From NCBI GenBank assembly GCA_035945435.1, contig DASZAF010000022.1:1-56851 (forward strand): a stretch of DNA of 56,851 nucleotides, given 5' to 3'. The notes beneath the pieces were generated by a model. It did not search any database. It was not told the origin of the DNA and saw only the letters and a program-made list of their open reading frames with translations. Source of the DNA: Candidatus Saccharimonadales bacterium (GTDB lineage Bacteria > Patescibacteriota > Saccharimonadia > Saccharimonadales > DASZAF01). Made by a program: the position numbers and the translations under genes. Positions 25,711-33,824 of the stretch are shown here, piece after piece (position 1 is the first letter of the stretch; every line of letters begins with the position of its first letter).

Positions 25711-26032
25711 GTGCGGATAGATCCTGGCGTTGCCGATCTATGCGGTCGGCAAGTTGGGCATCTCGGAACATCATCGAGAAAGCTGGGACTGCATAACCAA
25801 CAGGAATTGCGAGCAGCCCTATGGCTCTGAAGTTACCAGCTAGACCCAGATTACCTTGACCGCTCTCAATGATAGTATTTGCTTTCCAGGCGACAAGAAG
25901 ACCGGCTGCCGCAACTGCCAGCCCTGCTAGGGCACTCAGGATTACATATCGTGCGGTCAGTTCGTGATTTTGAGTAGCTGTCGTTTCAACTGGTTCACGT
26001 CGGACTGGTTTGAGCCCTCTGGTCCGTTCCAT
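25700..26032 (-). CDS. Two-helix membrane protein, hypothetical
   Basis: 110 residues: basic N-terminus (MERTRGLKPVRREP), helix 1 about 30-50 (VILSALAGLAVAAAGLLVAW), a short loop, helix 2 about 68-86 (AIGLLAIPVGYAVPAFSMMF), and a charged C-terminus. No family recognised. TATAAT 6 bases before the ATG. Confidence 0.6.
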   Translation of the reverse strand: MERTRGLKPVRREPVETTATQNHELTARYVILSALAGLAVAAAGLLVAWKANTIIESGQGNLGLAGNFRAIGLLAIPVGYAVPAFSMMFRDAQLADRIDRQRQDLSAPNQ

Positions 26033-26038
26033 GTATCC

Positions 26039-26044
26039 ATTATA
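26039..26044 (-). promoter_or_regulatory. -10 box of the gene starting at 26032
   Basis: TATAAT on the minus strand, 6 bases from the ATG. It sits within a 33-base gap that also holds the opposite promoter. Confidence 0.6.
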
Positions 26045-26052
26045 GACTATGC

Positions 26053-26058
26053 TATCCT
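26053..26058 (+). promoter_or_regulatory. -10 box of the gene starting at 26066
   Basis: GCTATCCT; hexamer TATCCT ends 7 bases before the ATG. Confidence 0.5.
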
Positions 26059-26065
26059 AGTCAAT

Positions 26066-26311
26066 ATGAAGAAGGTGCTTCGTCTCGTAGCCGTCATCTT
26101 GTTAGTTGTTGGGCTCGCAGGCACGGCCTATTTCTACTTTCATCAGCAAAAAGTCGGCGGTTGTCTTCGCTGCCCTCCAAACGCTCTCTGTGCTGATCTC
26201 TGTTCTATCGTCCAGTATCAGACAAGCAAGTGGATCTACCTAACTGGTGCGATTGGTCTTGTTGGCCTTGCCAGTCTGGTAACACAGTTTATTGTCGAGA
26301 AGTCCAAGTAG
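26066..26311 (+). CDS. Small membrane protein with Cys-rich loop
   Basis: 81 residues from the ATG after the -10 box. Helix 1 about 4-24 (VLRLVAVILLVVGLAGTAYF), a loop with four Cys (GGCLRCPPNALCADLC), helix 2 about 54-74 (WIYLTGAIGLVGLASLVTQF). No family recognised. It ends one base from the convergent 1171-residue gene. Confidence 0.6.
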   Translation: MKKVLRLVAVILLVVGLAGTAYFYFHQQKVGGCLRCPPNALCADLCSIVQYQTSKWIYLTGAIGLVGLASLVTQFIVEKSK

Positions 26312-26312
26312 C

Positions 26313-29300
26313 TTAACCTATCGGCTGGCCCCAACCGACGAAGTTGACTGTGCCCGAACCTTGGAAGAGGACATCAGCGAAGTAGCAACCACCCTGGAAC
26401 GTAGTGGTTGGATAGGTCGGGCCGCTGTTGCTTGAGACGTACTTACCATTATGAGTAGTATTGGTCGATTGCGGAGCGGTCAGGGTACCACTTGAGTTTG
26501 TCACGCCTGAGTTAGTAAAGAGATTGCTAGTCGAAGGGTAGTAGTCGGATGTCCAAATCGCTATCACATATAGGGTATTGGCGGTGATGCTGATAGGTGA
26601 GGAGAAGAGTCCTTGACTCCAACCAGTCTGGTAGTTGCTAAGAGGTGTTGTGGCCAGCTGGGTGCCGGTCGAATCGCTCGTCCAACTATAGAGGATGGCC
26701 GTTACGGGCATAGATGGCAGGTTGTCTGGGAAGTACCACCGTGCGCCGTAGATTTTACCGTTACTCGTGGCTTCAAAGACTGTCCCCATTGTATAGGCTG
26801 TACCGTCATAGTTAGACGTTGAAGTAACGACAAGTGATGGATCAAAGATCGATTGGTACTGTGTCTTTGAGGTTATGGTCAGGCCGTACTGACTTGGTGA
26901 GGCAGCTGACCCAGGGCTGACAAGAGCCGTCGCGTTATTATTAGCGGTCGTACTCAAAATGGCGGGAGGTGAGTTACCGAAGTCAGTCATCAGATTTAAT
27001 ACGGCTTGCTGCATGGCTGGATCGATCGAGGAGTTATAGTTGTCACTTCCATCAGAGAAGTAGCTGATACCCCAAGCATATTGCCACGTGGCGGCACAGA
27101 AGACGAGGGCACCTGACGGGGCTTCGTAGATAGTCATGCTATAGAAGATTGTTCCCGCTCCGCCGTAGTTGTGGCCGTAGTAGTCCGAACGTTGGCCGCT
27201 GATCTGTATGGCCTGCTTGTTAAGCATGATCATATTGGTCGGTGTCGTCGGCTCTTCCGCTTTGACATAGTCCCACTCAGTCCCAATCGTCCCCCCCATC
27301 AGTGTTGTGCCAGGCGAGATGTACATTATGCCCGCAGATGCGTTCGGGTTCCCAAACTGCGCAGTGGCTGAGTACGTATTAAAACCCTGTGTGCTTGCTG
27401 CATTGGTATCCATCATCGCGATCGAGGTCCAACTACCCGACGAGTTGGTTGAGTTGTTGGTTTGTACTCGAGACGTTAATCCGGTGCCGGCCGTCCAGCT
27501 GGTTGTCTTCTGGGTGCCGTTGGCGTTCACATCGGCGAAGACACAGACAGCCCAACGGTTGCTGCCACCATTACCGACTGATGGGGTAGTGTGAGTTGAA
27601 CCCCCGCCAGTATCTGCGAACACGCCACTGCCACTGTCCTCCCAAACGGCTCCGCTGTAGACAGTGCAGACCTGAGAGGAGGCAAGGTTGTTGGACCAGT
27701 TAAAGAAGTAAGTTGTCGAGCCGGCTTGGGCTGCATAACAGGTGAGCAGTATCGTCACTTGGTTGGCCTCGTTGGGGACCTGATTGAAGATGACTCGAAG
27801 TCCGCCGGTGTTAAAGCCTGACGGTTGGCCATCAAACGTGAGGGCGACAAGGACAAGATCACCGGTCTGGGTTGCCGATGGGGTAGAGATGGTCGTGTTG
27901 GTGCCTGCCGTCGTCATAAAGTTCGAGCTTGTTCCACGGACAGCTATGCCAGGGTTGGCCGTGACCCGCGTGTTACGCCATATCGGCAGGTTCTTGTAAT
28001 CGTCTGGTACGGCAATACGCTCGTTGACGTTGGCGTTACCGATGAACCACTGACCAGTCATGCTGTTCTCTGGTCGTCTTTCGGTATTATTGACCCCGCC
28101 AACTGTTGTCCTTGGGTCGCGCCACGTTCCAGTGTAACCACCGGGGTCGTACTGCGTGACCCCATCATAACCAGTTGTGGCGTGTGAGTCTTTGTAGCAG
28201 ATCATCCTACGCTTATTGGTGTCGGCTGGGTCAAAACGAACATGCCAAAGCGAAGTGTTAGAGGTGAAGAACATGACGTTCGTGCCTGAGTCTCGAGCGT
28301 CTTCGAAAGCGTCGCGCATATTACTCGACCAATATTCGCTGTGTCCGGATGATATAGCCGTCGTGTACATTGATGGTATGGCCGGGTTTTTCTCGAGATC
28401 AATCATGGTGAAGTAGGAAATCTCATAGCCGTTTCCTTCCAAGAAGGCTACGAGTCCACCCTCAGAGTCCCAGTAGAAGGTAGCTGCGTTAGCTCCAATA
28501 ACACCGATTGGTCTGTCGTACGATACGGCGAAGGCTCGTGCATTTAAGCTCTGGTTCGGCCCCTGGCCATAGAGGCTTCTTCCGGTGTAACCCGCGTAGC
28601 CGCCACCTGCGTCGGTCGTTGCTCCCCAGACGTTGTAGGCTTGCCAGGTTGTGTCAGCCATCGTCAGCATTATCCCTTGTGTCTTTGAGGATGGCACAGG
28701 CGACTTGACGACAAAGAGACTCTGAAAGAGGTAACCGGTGTTGTCGGAGCGCCGAAGGTTATAGAGATAGACGCCTGGAGTTGCCGTTGCCGGAATGGCC
28801 CAAGCGGCGGTTGTTGACCAGCTACAGACCGTTCCACCGTATGAGTCGATCGTCGGGGCAGGCTGGGTGGCCGGGGTCCCATTGAATGTTGTCTGCCAAC
28901 GGGCACCGAATGTGGTGTAGCCGTAGTAGCCGAGGCGGTAGATCTCAACGTCGAAACCAATATCAGCGGAGTCGACCTTAAAGTTGACGGTGTCTCCCGG
29001 ATTGTACGAAAGGTTGTCTGTGTAGCCCGAGATCTTGCCACTGACTGCCCCACCGGGGCCAGTAAACCAGGCGCCATTCATTGAGCCGGGGAGTGAGTTT
29101 TCGGCGACCGTCGCGTTCGGATATGGATTGGCATAGGTCGGCGTACTGCTCGCTAGATCTTGGTAAGCCCAGACGACTGACTGGTGTTCGGCATTTAAGA
29201 CCCAGCGTGATGATTTCGAGGTATAGGTGCCACCGGACGCTGACGTTTGGTCTGAGACGCCAATCATGACCCAGAAGAGGCTCTTTGTGGGATCGTTGGT

Positions 29301-29828
29301 GATGGCAGTATTCATGTACTGCTTACCGAGCGGCTCGAACCCCCAGAACTGGCGTGTCTGGTTACTGATGTTCCCTGAGCTATCGCTCGCTGTGTACATG
29401 GCAAATACGACAGTCGGACTAGTCGTGGTGATTGGGGCGATCGTCGCCCATCCGGTGTTGTTATCGATACTGGGGTTACCACCACTGCCACTGTTGGTAT
29501 TGCCTGTAACGAAGCTGCCGAGTGTCCCTGAGGCAAACTCGTAGATAATGCCCGTAACGTTATCGGCCCCGTTGAGTGTAATCGGGATCGTTGTTGTCCC
29601 GCCGTTCGTGTCGACAATATCTTGTGCAGTGACTTCGCGGAGTCCAAGAGAAGTAGTTCTCTTTGTAAAGGTCGTCCCACCTACGCCTAATTTAGCAACA
29701 ACCGTGGACCCAGCTCCAGATATGATGACCAGTGTCGAACCGGCCGACGTGGCCGGGATAGTAACGTTAAACGACGTGACCGCCGGATCAGGACTGTTGA
29801 ATGTCGTTTCGTTGAGTAGATGTGCCAT
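26313..29828 (-). CDS. Large surface protein with dimethylformamidase-like domain and DUF4082
   Basis: 1171 residues. Residues 1-225 form a beta module (MAHLLNETTFNS..., STLVIISGAG). About 240-650 is an N,N-dimethylformamidase large-subunit-like domain with GHSEYWSSNMRDAFEDARD and MFFTSNTSLWHVRF. About 650-870 a second beta module like the first is inserted (STPSATQTGDLVLVALTF). The first domain then resumes (GTIGTEWDYV...), and about 1000-1165 is DUF4082. No signal peptide is apparent. A carbohydrate- or host-contacting surface protein is inferred; amidase activity is uncertain. Stop-to-start distance to the upstream gene is 19 bases, so they form one unit. Confidence 0.75.
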   Translation of the reverse strand: MAHLLNETTFNSPDPAVTSFNVTIPATSAGSTLVIISGAGSTVVAKLGVGGTTFTKRTTSLGLREVTAQDIVDTNGGTTTIPITLNGADNVTGIIYEFASGTLGSFVTGNTNSGSGGNPSIDNNTGWATIAPITTTSPTVVFAMYTASDSSGNISNQTRQFWGFEPLGKQYMNTAITNDPTKSLFWVMIGVSDQTSASGGTYTSKSSRWVLNAEHQSVVWAYQDLASSTPTYANPYPNATVAENSLPGSMNGAWFTGPGGAVSGKISGYTDNLSYNPGDTVNFKVDSADIGFDVEIYRLGYYGYTTFGARWQTTFNGTPATQPAPTIDSYGGTVCSWSTTAAWAIPATATPGVYLYNLRRSDNTGYLFQSLFVVKSPVPSSKTQGIMLTMADTTWQAYNVWGATTDAGGGYAGYTGRSLYGQGPNQSLNARAFAVSYDRPIGVIGANAATFYWDSEGGLVAFLEGNGYEISYFTMIDLEKNPAIPSMYTTAISSGHSEYWSSNMRDAFEDARDSGTNVMFFTSNTSLWHVRFDPADTNKRRMICYKDSHATTGYDGVTQYDPGGYTGTWRDPRTTVGGVNNTERRPENSMTGQWFIGNANVNERIAVPDDYKNLPIWRNTRVTANPGIAVRGTSSNFMTTAGTNTTISTPSATQTGDLVLVALTFDGQPSGFNTGGLRVIFNQVPNEANQVTILLTCYAAQAGSTTYFFNWSNNLASSQVCTVYSGAVWEDSGSGVFADTGGGSTHTTPSVGNGGSNRWAVCVFADVNANGTQKTTSWTAGTGLTSRVQTNNSTNSSGSWTSIAMMDTNAASTQGFNTYSATAQFGNPNASAGIMYISPGTTLMGGTIGTEWDYVKAEEPTTPTNMIMLNKQAIQISGQRSDYYGHNYGGAGTIFYSMTIYEAPSGALVFCAATWQYAWGISYFSDGSDNYNSSIDPAMQQAVLNLMTDFGNSPPAILSTTANNNATALVSPGSAASPSQYGLTITSKTQYQSIFDPSLVVTSTSNYDGTAYTMGTVFEATSNGKIYGARWYFPDNLPSMPVTAILYSWTSDSTGTQLATTPLSNYQTGWSQGLFSSPISITANTLYVIAIWTSDYYPSTSNLFTNSGVTNSSGTLTAPQSTNTTHNGKYVSSNSGPTYPTTTFQGGCYFADVLFQGSGTVNFVGWGQPIG

Positions 29829-29847
29829 GCAAACTTATGGGGTGCGG

Positions 29848-30462
29848 CTAGTTGGTCGACTTGGTTACGATAATACTGACGGTCAAATCTGATCCTGCGA
29901 TGGTTGAGCCAACTTGGTCGATGTTAATCGTGAGATAGTCGCCTGCCGCTAGGCTATTTACATCTGGTGCGTTCCCAGGGCCGGTACTATTAGCCCCGAT
30001 CGCGATAGTTGGACGATTGGCCTGGGTGGTATAGATGGTCGTGCCGTTCTTCATGACATCAAGGATAAGGCTGGTTCCAGTCGGAGCAGTACCCACCGTT
30101 GCTCGTGTACCGACAATAGTATAGGCCCCGTCTATAGGCAAGCGCAGCGTGCCTGCTGTAACAAATAGCGCCCCGCTCATTGAGAAGGCGGAGAGCGAGA
30201 AGGTCAGGGAGTGTGTGTGCTGGCCGAGAGCAACCGTGGAGACGGTGGTACCGGTCGGTAGTTGGCCGAGTGGCACCTGGCTGCTCGTGTTAAGCGCTGC
30301 GTAACCATTAGCAACTCCCTTGTTGCTGGTCATCTCGGCTCCCGCACTGCTCAGACTACTTGGCTGGAGCGTACCGTCACTATTATGAGAGACCTGAAGA
30401 AAACCGTTTAGGATAGCCCCCCACGTACCACTGTCTGAACCAGGTATCGGTAGTCGTGCCAT
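29848..30462 (-). CDS. Tail-fibre-like surface protein sharing the MARLP tag
   Basis: 204 residues. N-terminus MARLPIPGSDSGTWGAILNG then FLQVSHNSDGTLQPSSL, almost the same as the start of the 19986 protein. Then a Gly/Thr-rich stretch (ALGQHTHSLTF) and a C-terminal beta domain GAYTIVGTRATVGTAP...LILDVMKNGTTIYTT that resembles phage structural beta modules. Co-transcribed with the large protein downstream. TATACT ends 6 bases before the ATG. Confidence 0.65.
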   Translation of the reverse strand: MARLPIPGSDSGTWGAILNGFLQVSHNSDGTLQPSSLSSAGAEMTSNKGVANGYAALNTSSQVPLGQLPTGTTVSTVALGQHTHSLTFSLSAFSMSGALFVTAGTLRLPIDGAYTIVGTRATVGTAPTGTSLILDVMKNGTTIYTTQANRPTIAIGANSTGPGNAPDVNSLAAGDYLTINIDQVGSTIAGSDLTVSIIVTKSTN

Positions 30463-30468
30463 ATGTCG

Positions 30469-30474
30469 AGTATA
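30469..30474 (-). promoter_or_regulatory. -10 box of the 30462-26313 surface-protein unit
   Basis: GCTATACT on the minus strand, 6 bases before the ATG. Confidence 0.55.
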
Positions 30475-30572
30475 GCTTGTTGGTACAAACCTTACGGTTA
30501 TTGTATCAAACGTGTGAGCGAAGTCATACGTCTGTGCGTTATCGGGTGACTGATATACTAAGCGCAGTATCT

Positions 30573-31019
30573 ATGGCGGCAATAACTACACCCCGAACAG
30601 GTCACAAAAAAGTCGCACAGCGGACGATCTTTACTGGCCGTATTGGACGCCTCCAGTTCTTTCTCGGGTTTATCTATATGTGTGTCCCGCTGTTTGCTTC
30701 GATCACGCTTGGTGGCCTGAACCAATTCCTGTTCATTCGCGGGCCCGTATTCACTGGTATCAACGTCATGCTTACTGTCGTGGCATTGAGTGTTATCCTC
30801 TTCTTCATCCCCGAGACCCTCTCACTTTATACCCGTCGGCTGCACGATCTTGACTACAGCGGCCTCTTGGCCCTTCTCCTGCTCATACCGCTCTTCGATA
30901 TCTTCTTTCACTTCTATCTGCAGTTCAAAACCGGTGGCATGCGACCGAACCAGTTTGGAGAGCCGCCAGCAAGAGATAAGAGCGTCTGGGTTGTCTGGGG
31001 CTTTAAAGGCTCTAACTGA
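30573..31019 (+). CDS. DUF805 family membrane protein
   Basis: 148 residues from the internal ATG; the longer frame upstream has no support. FTGRIGRLQFFLGFIY and YTRRLHDLDYSGLLALLLLI are the signature blocks of DUF805, with four predicted helices and a short charged tail ending GFKGSN. Function of the family is unknown. TATACT lies 13 bases before the ATG. Confidence 0.85.
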   Translation: MAAITTPRTGHKKVAQRTIFTGRIGRLQFFLGFIYMCVPLFASITLGGLNQFLFIRGPVFTGINVMLTVVALSVILFFIPETLSLYTRRLHDLDYSGLLALLLLIPLFDIFFHFYLQFKTGGMRPNQFGEPPARDKSVWVVWGFKGSN

Positions 31020-31041
31020 TCACCAACCCCAGGGAGTGTAG

Positions 31042-31047
31042 TATAAT
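31042..31047 (+). promoter_or_regulatory. -10 box of tRNA-Arg(TCG) and the downstream propeller gene
   Basis: TATAAT 16 bases before the tRNA. No promoter is visible between the tRNA and the gene at 31146. Confidence 0.5.
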
Positions 31048-31063
31048 TATCTCTGGTAAATAC

Positions 31064-31140
31064 GCCCCCTTAGCTCAGCGGATTAGAGCGTCTGTCTTCG
31101 GAACAGAAGGTCGTAGGTTCGAATCCTGCAGGGGGTACCA
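31064..31140 (+). tRNA. tRNA-Arg (anticodon TCG)
   Basis: Acceptor GCCCCCT/AGGGGGT, anticodon stem TCTGT/ACAGA around CTTCGGA, discriminator A, encoded CCA. The third arginine tRNA in the window. Confidence 0.95.
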
Positions 31141-31145
31141 TAAAC

Positions 31146-32525
31146 ATGTTGACGTACCCTAAAAAGATCCATCAACTTACAACTATTGTCAAAGATAGAA
31201 AAAGACTTTCCGTACTTATAGCAGTGGTGGTTGTTCTTGTCCTTACTGCAATTATATTTTCAGCAGAATTTGTATTAAAAAATCATCAGGCTATTAAGAA
31301 GCCAGCCGTTGCTCTGTCACCCGACATCGTCCCTGGCGAAACCCGTGACTGCAAACCGCGAGGTATAGCCTACTACCGGACGGATAAAACATTAAGTGTC
31401 GATCCGACAAATGATCAAATACTATACGTCAATGTAGAAGAAAAAGGGTTATATAAATCTACCGACGGCGGACAGACGTGGCATCAGATTGATAACGGCA
31501 TAAAAACATATGGCCTTAGCAGTAATCCGTCCAAACCGTGCTACGGAGAGTATTACATTACTGCAATAGACCCAACAAATCACAATCGACTATTGCTTGG
31601 CTCCAACGACATTGTAGGTAATTTATCCGACCGTTACGCTCAGACTGGGGGGTTGTACGAAACGCTTGATGCCGGCAAGAGCTGGCATCAACTTATTAAT
31701 AAGACGATGGACGAATACGTAACATCCTTGGCAATAGATCCCAATCATACATCGACCATCTATTACGGTACGAATTCACAGGCGGTTAGCAACAACGGTG
31801 GTCCTACTAAATCCTATGTAACTAAAGGCGTATTTTATAAGACTACTGACGACGGCAAGAGCTGGACTGAGTTGCCCACGGGATTGGAGACAAACACTGG
31901 TGGACAATTTATTGCGGTAGATCCTGGTAATAGTCGGCACCTATTTGGCGCTACATTGAGTTTCGGCTACCCTAATGGTAGTAACTCCGGCCGTCAAACG
32001 ATCGGTCCGCAATTAGGTCCAGTTGAGAGTTTTGACGGAGGACAAACCTGGAACCGTGAAGCAACGCGTTTGCCTGTCGGCTATCAGGCAATAAATGACA
32101 CAGACATTGCACCAACAAACTTTAATCATGTATTTTTAACTCCCTTTGTAAGTGAAGGCTATGCTGGCAAATCATTTTACTCAATCGATGGTGGCCGGAC
32201 ATATCAGCAGTCGAATATGGTAATGGACACCTTCACGTATGACCCTTCAGATCCGGCAGGCAACCGCATGGTTGGCTATAGCTGGGAAGGATCAAATCAA
32301 AAAACGATGTGGTTTAGTAGTGATGCTGGCGCAACCTGGCAAGCATCAGGCACATTACCGGCAGATATCGCCAACTTAAGTGATACTGATACACGCGTAT
32401 CTAAAATTGTATGGGATGTCCAGCACCCAAATGAGTTGTTTATGTCCGGTGCCGGCGGGTTGGTCTGGCGAAGTAATGACCTCGGTCAGAGCTGGACGAG
32501 ACTCTTATCATATTCGAATCTATAG
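31146..32525 (+). CDS. Membrane-anchored Asp-box beta-propeller (sialidase/sortilin-like fold)
   Basis: 459 residues. Basic N-terminus, one membrane helix (about 24-44, VLIAVVVVLVLTAIIFSAEF), then a propeller with seven Asp-box-like turns: YKSTDGGQTWHQ, YETLDAGKSWHQ, YKTTDDGKSWTE, ESFDGGQTWNR, YSIDGGRTYQQ, WFSSDAGATWQA and WRSNDLGQSWTR. Sialidase catalytic residues are not evident, so a binding role is likelier. The ATG is 5 bases after the tRNA-Arg CCA with no Shine-Dalgarno, so tRNA 3' processing would release a leaderless message. The 5' part is clearly AT-richer than its neighbours, suggesting transfer. Confidence 0.8.
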   Translation: MLTYPKKIHQLTTIVKDRKRLSVLIAVVVVLVLTAIIFSAEFVLKNHQAIKKPAVALSPDIVPGETRDCKPRGIAYYRTDKTLSVDPTNDQILYVNVEEKGLYKSTDGGQTWHQIDNGIKTYGLSSNPSKPCYGEYYITAIDPTNHNRLLLGSNDIVGNLSDRYAQTGGLYETLDAGKSWHQLINKTMDEYVTSLAIDPNHTSTIYYGTNSQAVSNNGGPTKSYVTKGVFYKTTDDGKSWTELPTGLETNTGGQFIAVDPGNSRHLFGATLSFGYPNGSNSGRQTIGPQLGPVESFDGGQTWNREATRLPVGYQAINDTDIAPTNFNHVFLTPFVSEGYAGKSFYSIDGGRTYQQSNMVMDTFTYDPSDPAGNRMVGYSWEGSNQKTMWFSSDAGATWQASGTLPADIANLSDTDTRVSKIVWDVQHPNELFMSGAGGLVWRSNDLGQSWTRLLSYSNL

Positions 32526-32583
32526 GGCTTCGAAGGCAGTTAAGATCCTAGCCTGTTAAGGGTATGTAGTGGATCAGTACCTA

Positions 32584-33219
32584 TTAGTTGTGTGGGGGTG
32601 CTTCGGGCGGTAGCACAATGGAACATGCCCCGTCAGGCTGAAGTGACTTTACGATATCCTCTCTCGAGTAATTTACTGTAGAGTTGCGGCCATCAGGATC
32701 AATGACGCGTATTGTGCCGCCGTCAGGATCTTCAGGTAACATCAGTATGGCCGTGTGAATTTGGGCGTTCGTTGCAAAGCCAGGCATCATCGCCGCAACC
32801 ACTGCGTAACCACTATCTATTAAATCTAGGACACTTTTCCCTTCAACAGCATCTCTGAAAAAGTCTATCTCTCTTTTGGAATGTAAGTAACCGCTCTGAA
32901 CCATACGGCCAATATCTTGAGTCTGGTCAGAGGTGTTCCAAGATACCAACTCAATCCCATGCTTTAATCTAAGATCCGCCGAAAGGCGTGGCCGGATCCA
33001 ACCCGATTCATCTCGGTCATTCTCATAATCTAGTGCTCCGACAAACTGCGCCGGATCCAACTGGCCAGATGGATATCCTGATAACCTAGCCATGATGTAA
33101 AATGCCGTTGGCGTGCAGGCGGTACCTTCAGGAAGGCCTAAGTCACGTTCAATCTGCTGTTGAGAAGGGAACTCAGTAGAATCTTCCAGTCCTGCAGGTG
33201 TTTCACGTACTGGAACCAT
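32584..33219 (-). CDS. C39-like (papain-fold) cysteine peptidase-like protein
   Basis: 211 residues, soluble. TACTPTAFYIMARLSGY supplies a candidate nucleophile Cys at the start of a helix; IHTAILMLPEDPDGG then TIRVIDPDGRNSTVNYS supply the His and the Asp of a C39_2-like papain fold. No signal peptide, so it may act in the cytoplasm or be exported by another route. -10 box TAGACT 7 bases upstream. Confidence 0.6.
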   Translation of the reverse strand: MVPVRETPAGLEDSTEFPSQQQIERDLGLPEGTACTPTAFYIMARLSGYPSGQLDPAQFVGALDYENDRDESGWIRPRLSADLRLKHGIELVSWNTSDQTQDIGRMVQSGYLHSKREIDFFRDAVEGKSVLDLIDSGYAVVAAMMPGFATNAQIHTAILMLPEDPDGGTIRVIDPDGRNSTVNYSREDIVKSLQPDGACSIVLPPEAPPHN

Positions 33220-33226
33220 AGCAACA

Positions 33227-33232
33227 AGTCTA
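33227..33232 (-). promoter_or_regulatory. -10 box of the C39-like gene
   Basis: TAGACT, 7 bases before the ATG. Confidence 0.4.
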
Positions 33233-33268
33233 TCACATGGCGTATCTGTAAGCCGCAGCCGAGGATGC

Positions 33269-33778
33269 CTAGGGGTTGGCTAAAACGCTCCACCATGGGA
33301 GCCTAGCGACTATATAGTTGTCGAGCGCGAGATAGGCTGGGGTAGCCAGGCGCTCAAGCCCGTAGAGGGCGAAGAAGACCACGGCGTAGATGATGGCCGT
33401 GCCGATGTCTGTCGATGAGCTGGTGTACGGTCCACCAAAACCTTCTGCGATTGACCAGATAAGCAGACTGAAGATTGCTGCAAGAAGATATGTGGCGCGT
33501 CTGGCAATTCCAAAGACCAAGGCAATAGCGATCAGGCTCTCAACGACTGCTGTCATAGTGGCGAATAAGTGAGGATCATGTCCCAGCAGGTGGGTCCAGA
33601 AGTTAAACCAGGGATGGATCCAGCCTGGTTGGCCCTGAGCGGCCGATGTTACTTGGTCTATGAAACCCTTGGCGAAGCCGGGCCGCCATTTGAACGTCGC
33701 ATCCACGGCCCACATCAGACCAAAGGCAATTCTTAGAATTGTTACGTGACGAGCCAGTCTGGCGCTCTTTGATGCCAT
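33269..33778 (-). CDS. DoxX/DoxD-like membrane protein
   Basis: 169 residues with four helices. HVTILRIAFGLMWAVDATFKW at the N-terminus fits the DoxX/DoxD family start (LLR-x-x-G-x-x-W-x-x-A-x-x-K-W). Family members are linked to thiosulfate:quinone oxidation or redox stress; the role here is unknown. TATGCT 6 bases upstream shows its own promoter, although it follows the six-gene operon by only 46 bases. Confidence 0.72.
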   Translation of the reverse strand: MASKSARLARHVTILRIAFGLMWAVDATFKWRPGFAKGFIDQVTSAAQGQPGWIHPWFNFWTHLLGHDPHLFATMTAVVESLIAIALVFGIARRATYLLAAIFSLLIWSIAEGFGGPYTSSSTDIGTAIIYAVVFFALYGLERLATPAYLALDNYIVARLPWWSVLANP

Positions 33779-33784
33779 GGCTTA

Positions 33785-33790
33785 AGCATA
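33785..33790 (-). promoter_or_regulatory. -10 box of the DoxX-like gene
   Basis: TATGCT, 6 bases before the ATG. Confidence 0.45.
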
Positions 33791-33824
33791 ATCACCTGTC
33801 CGCTGGTCGTCAAAGTGATTCTGG

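Noticed and set aside
19986-30462. Prophage
   Set aside because: Tail-fibre-like proteins are present, but there are no capsid, terminase, portal, integrase or lysis genes.
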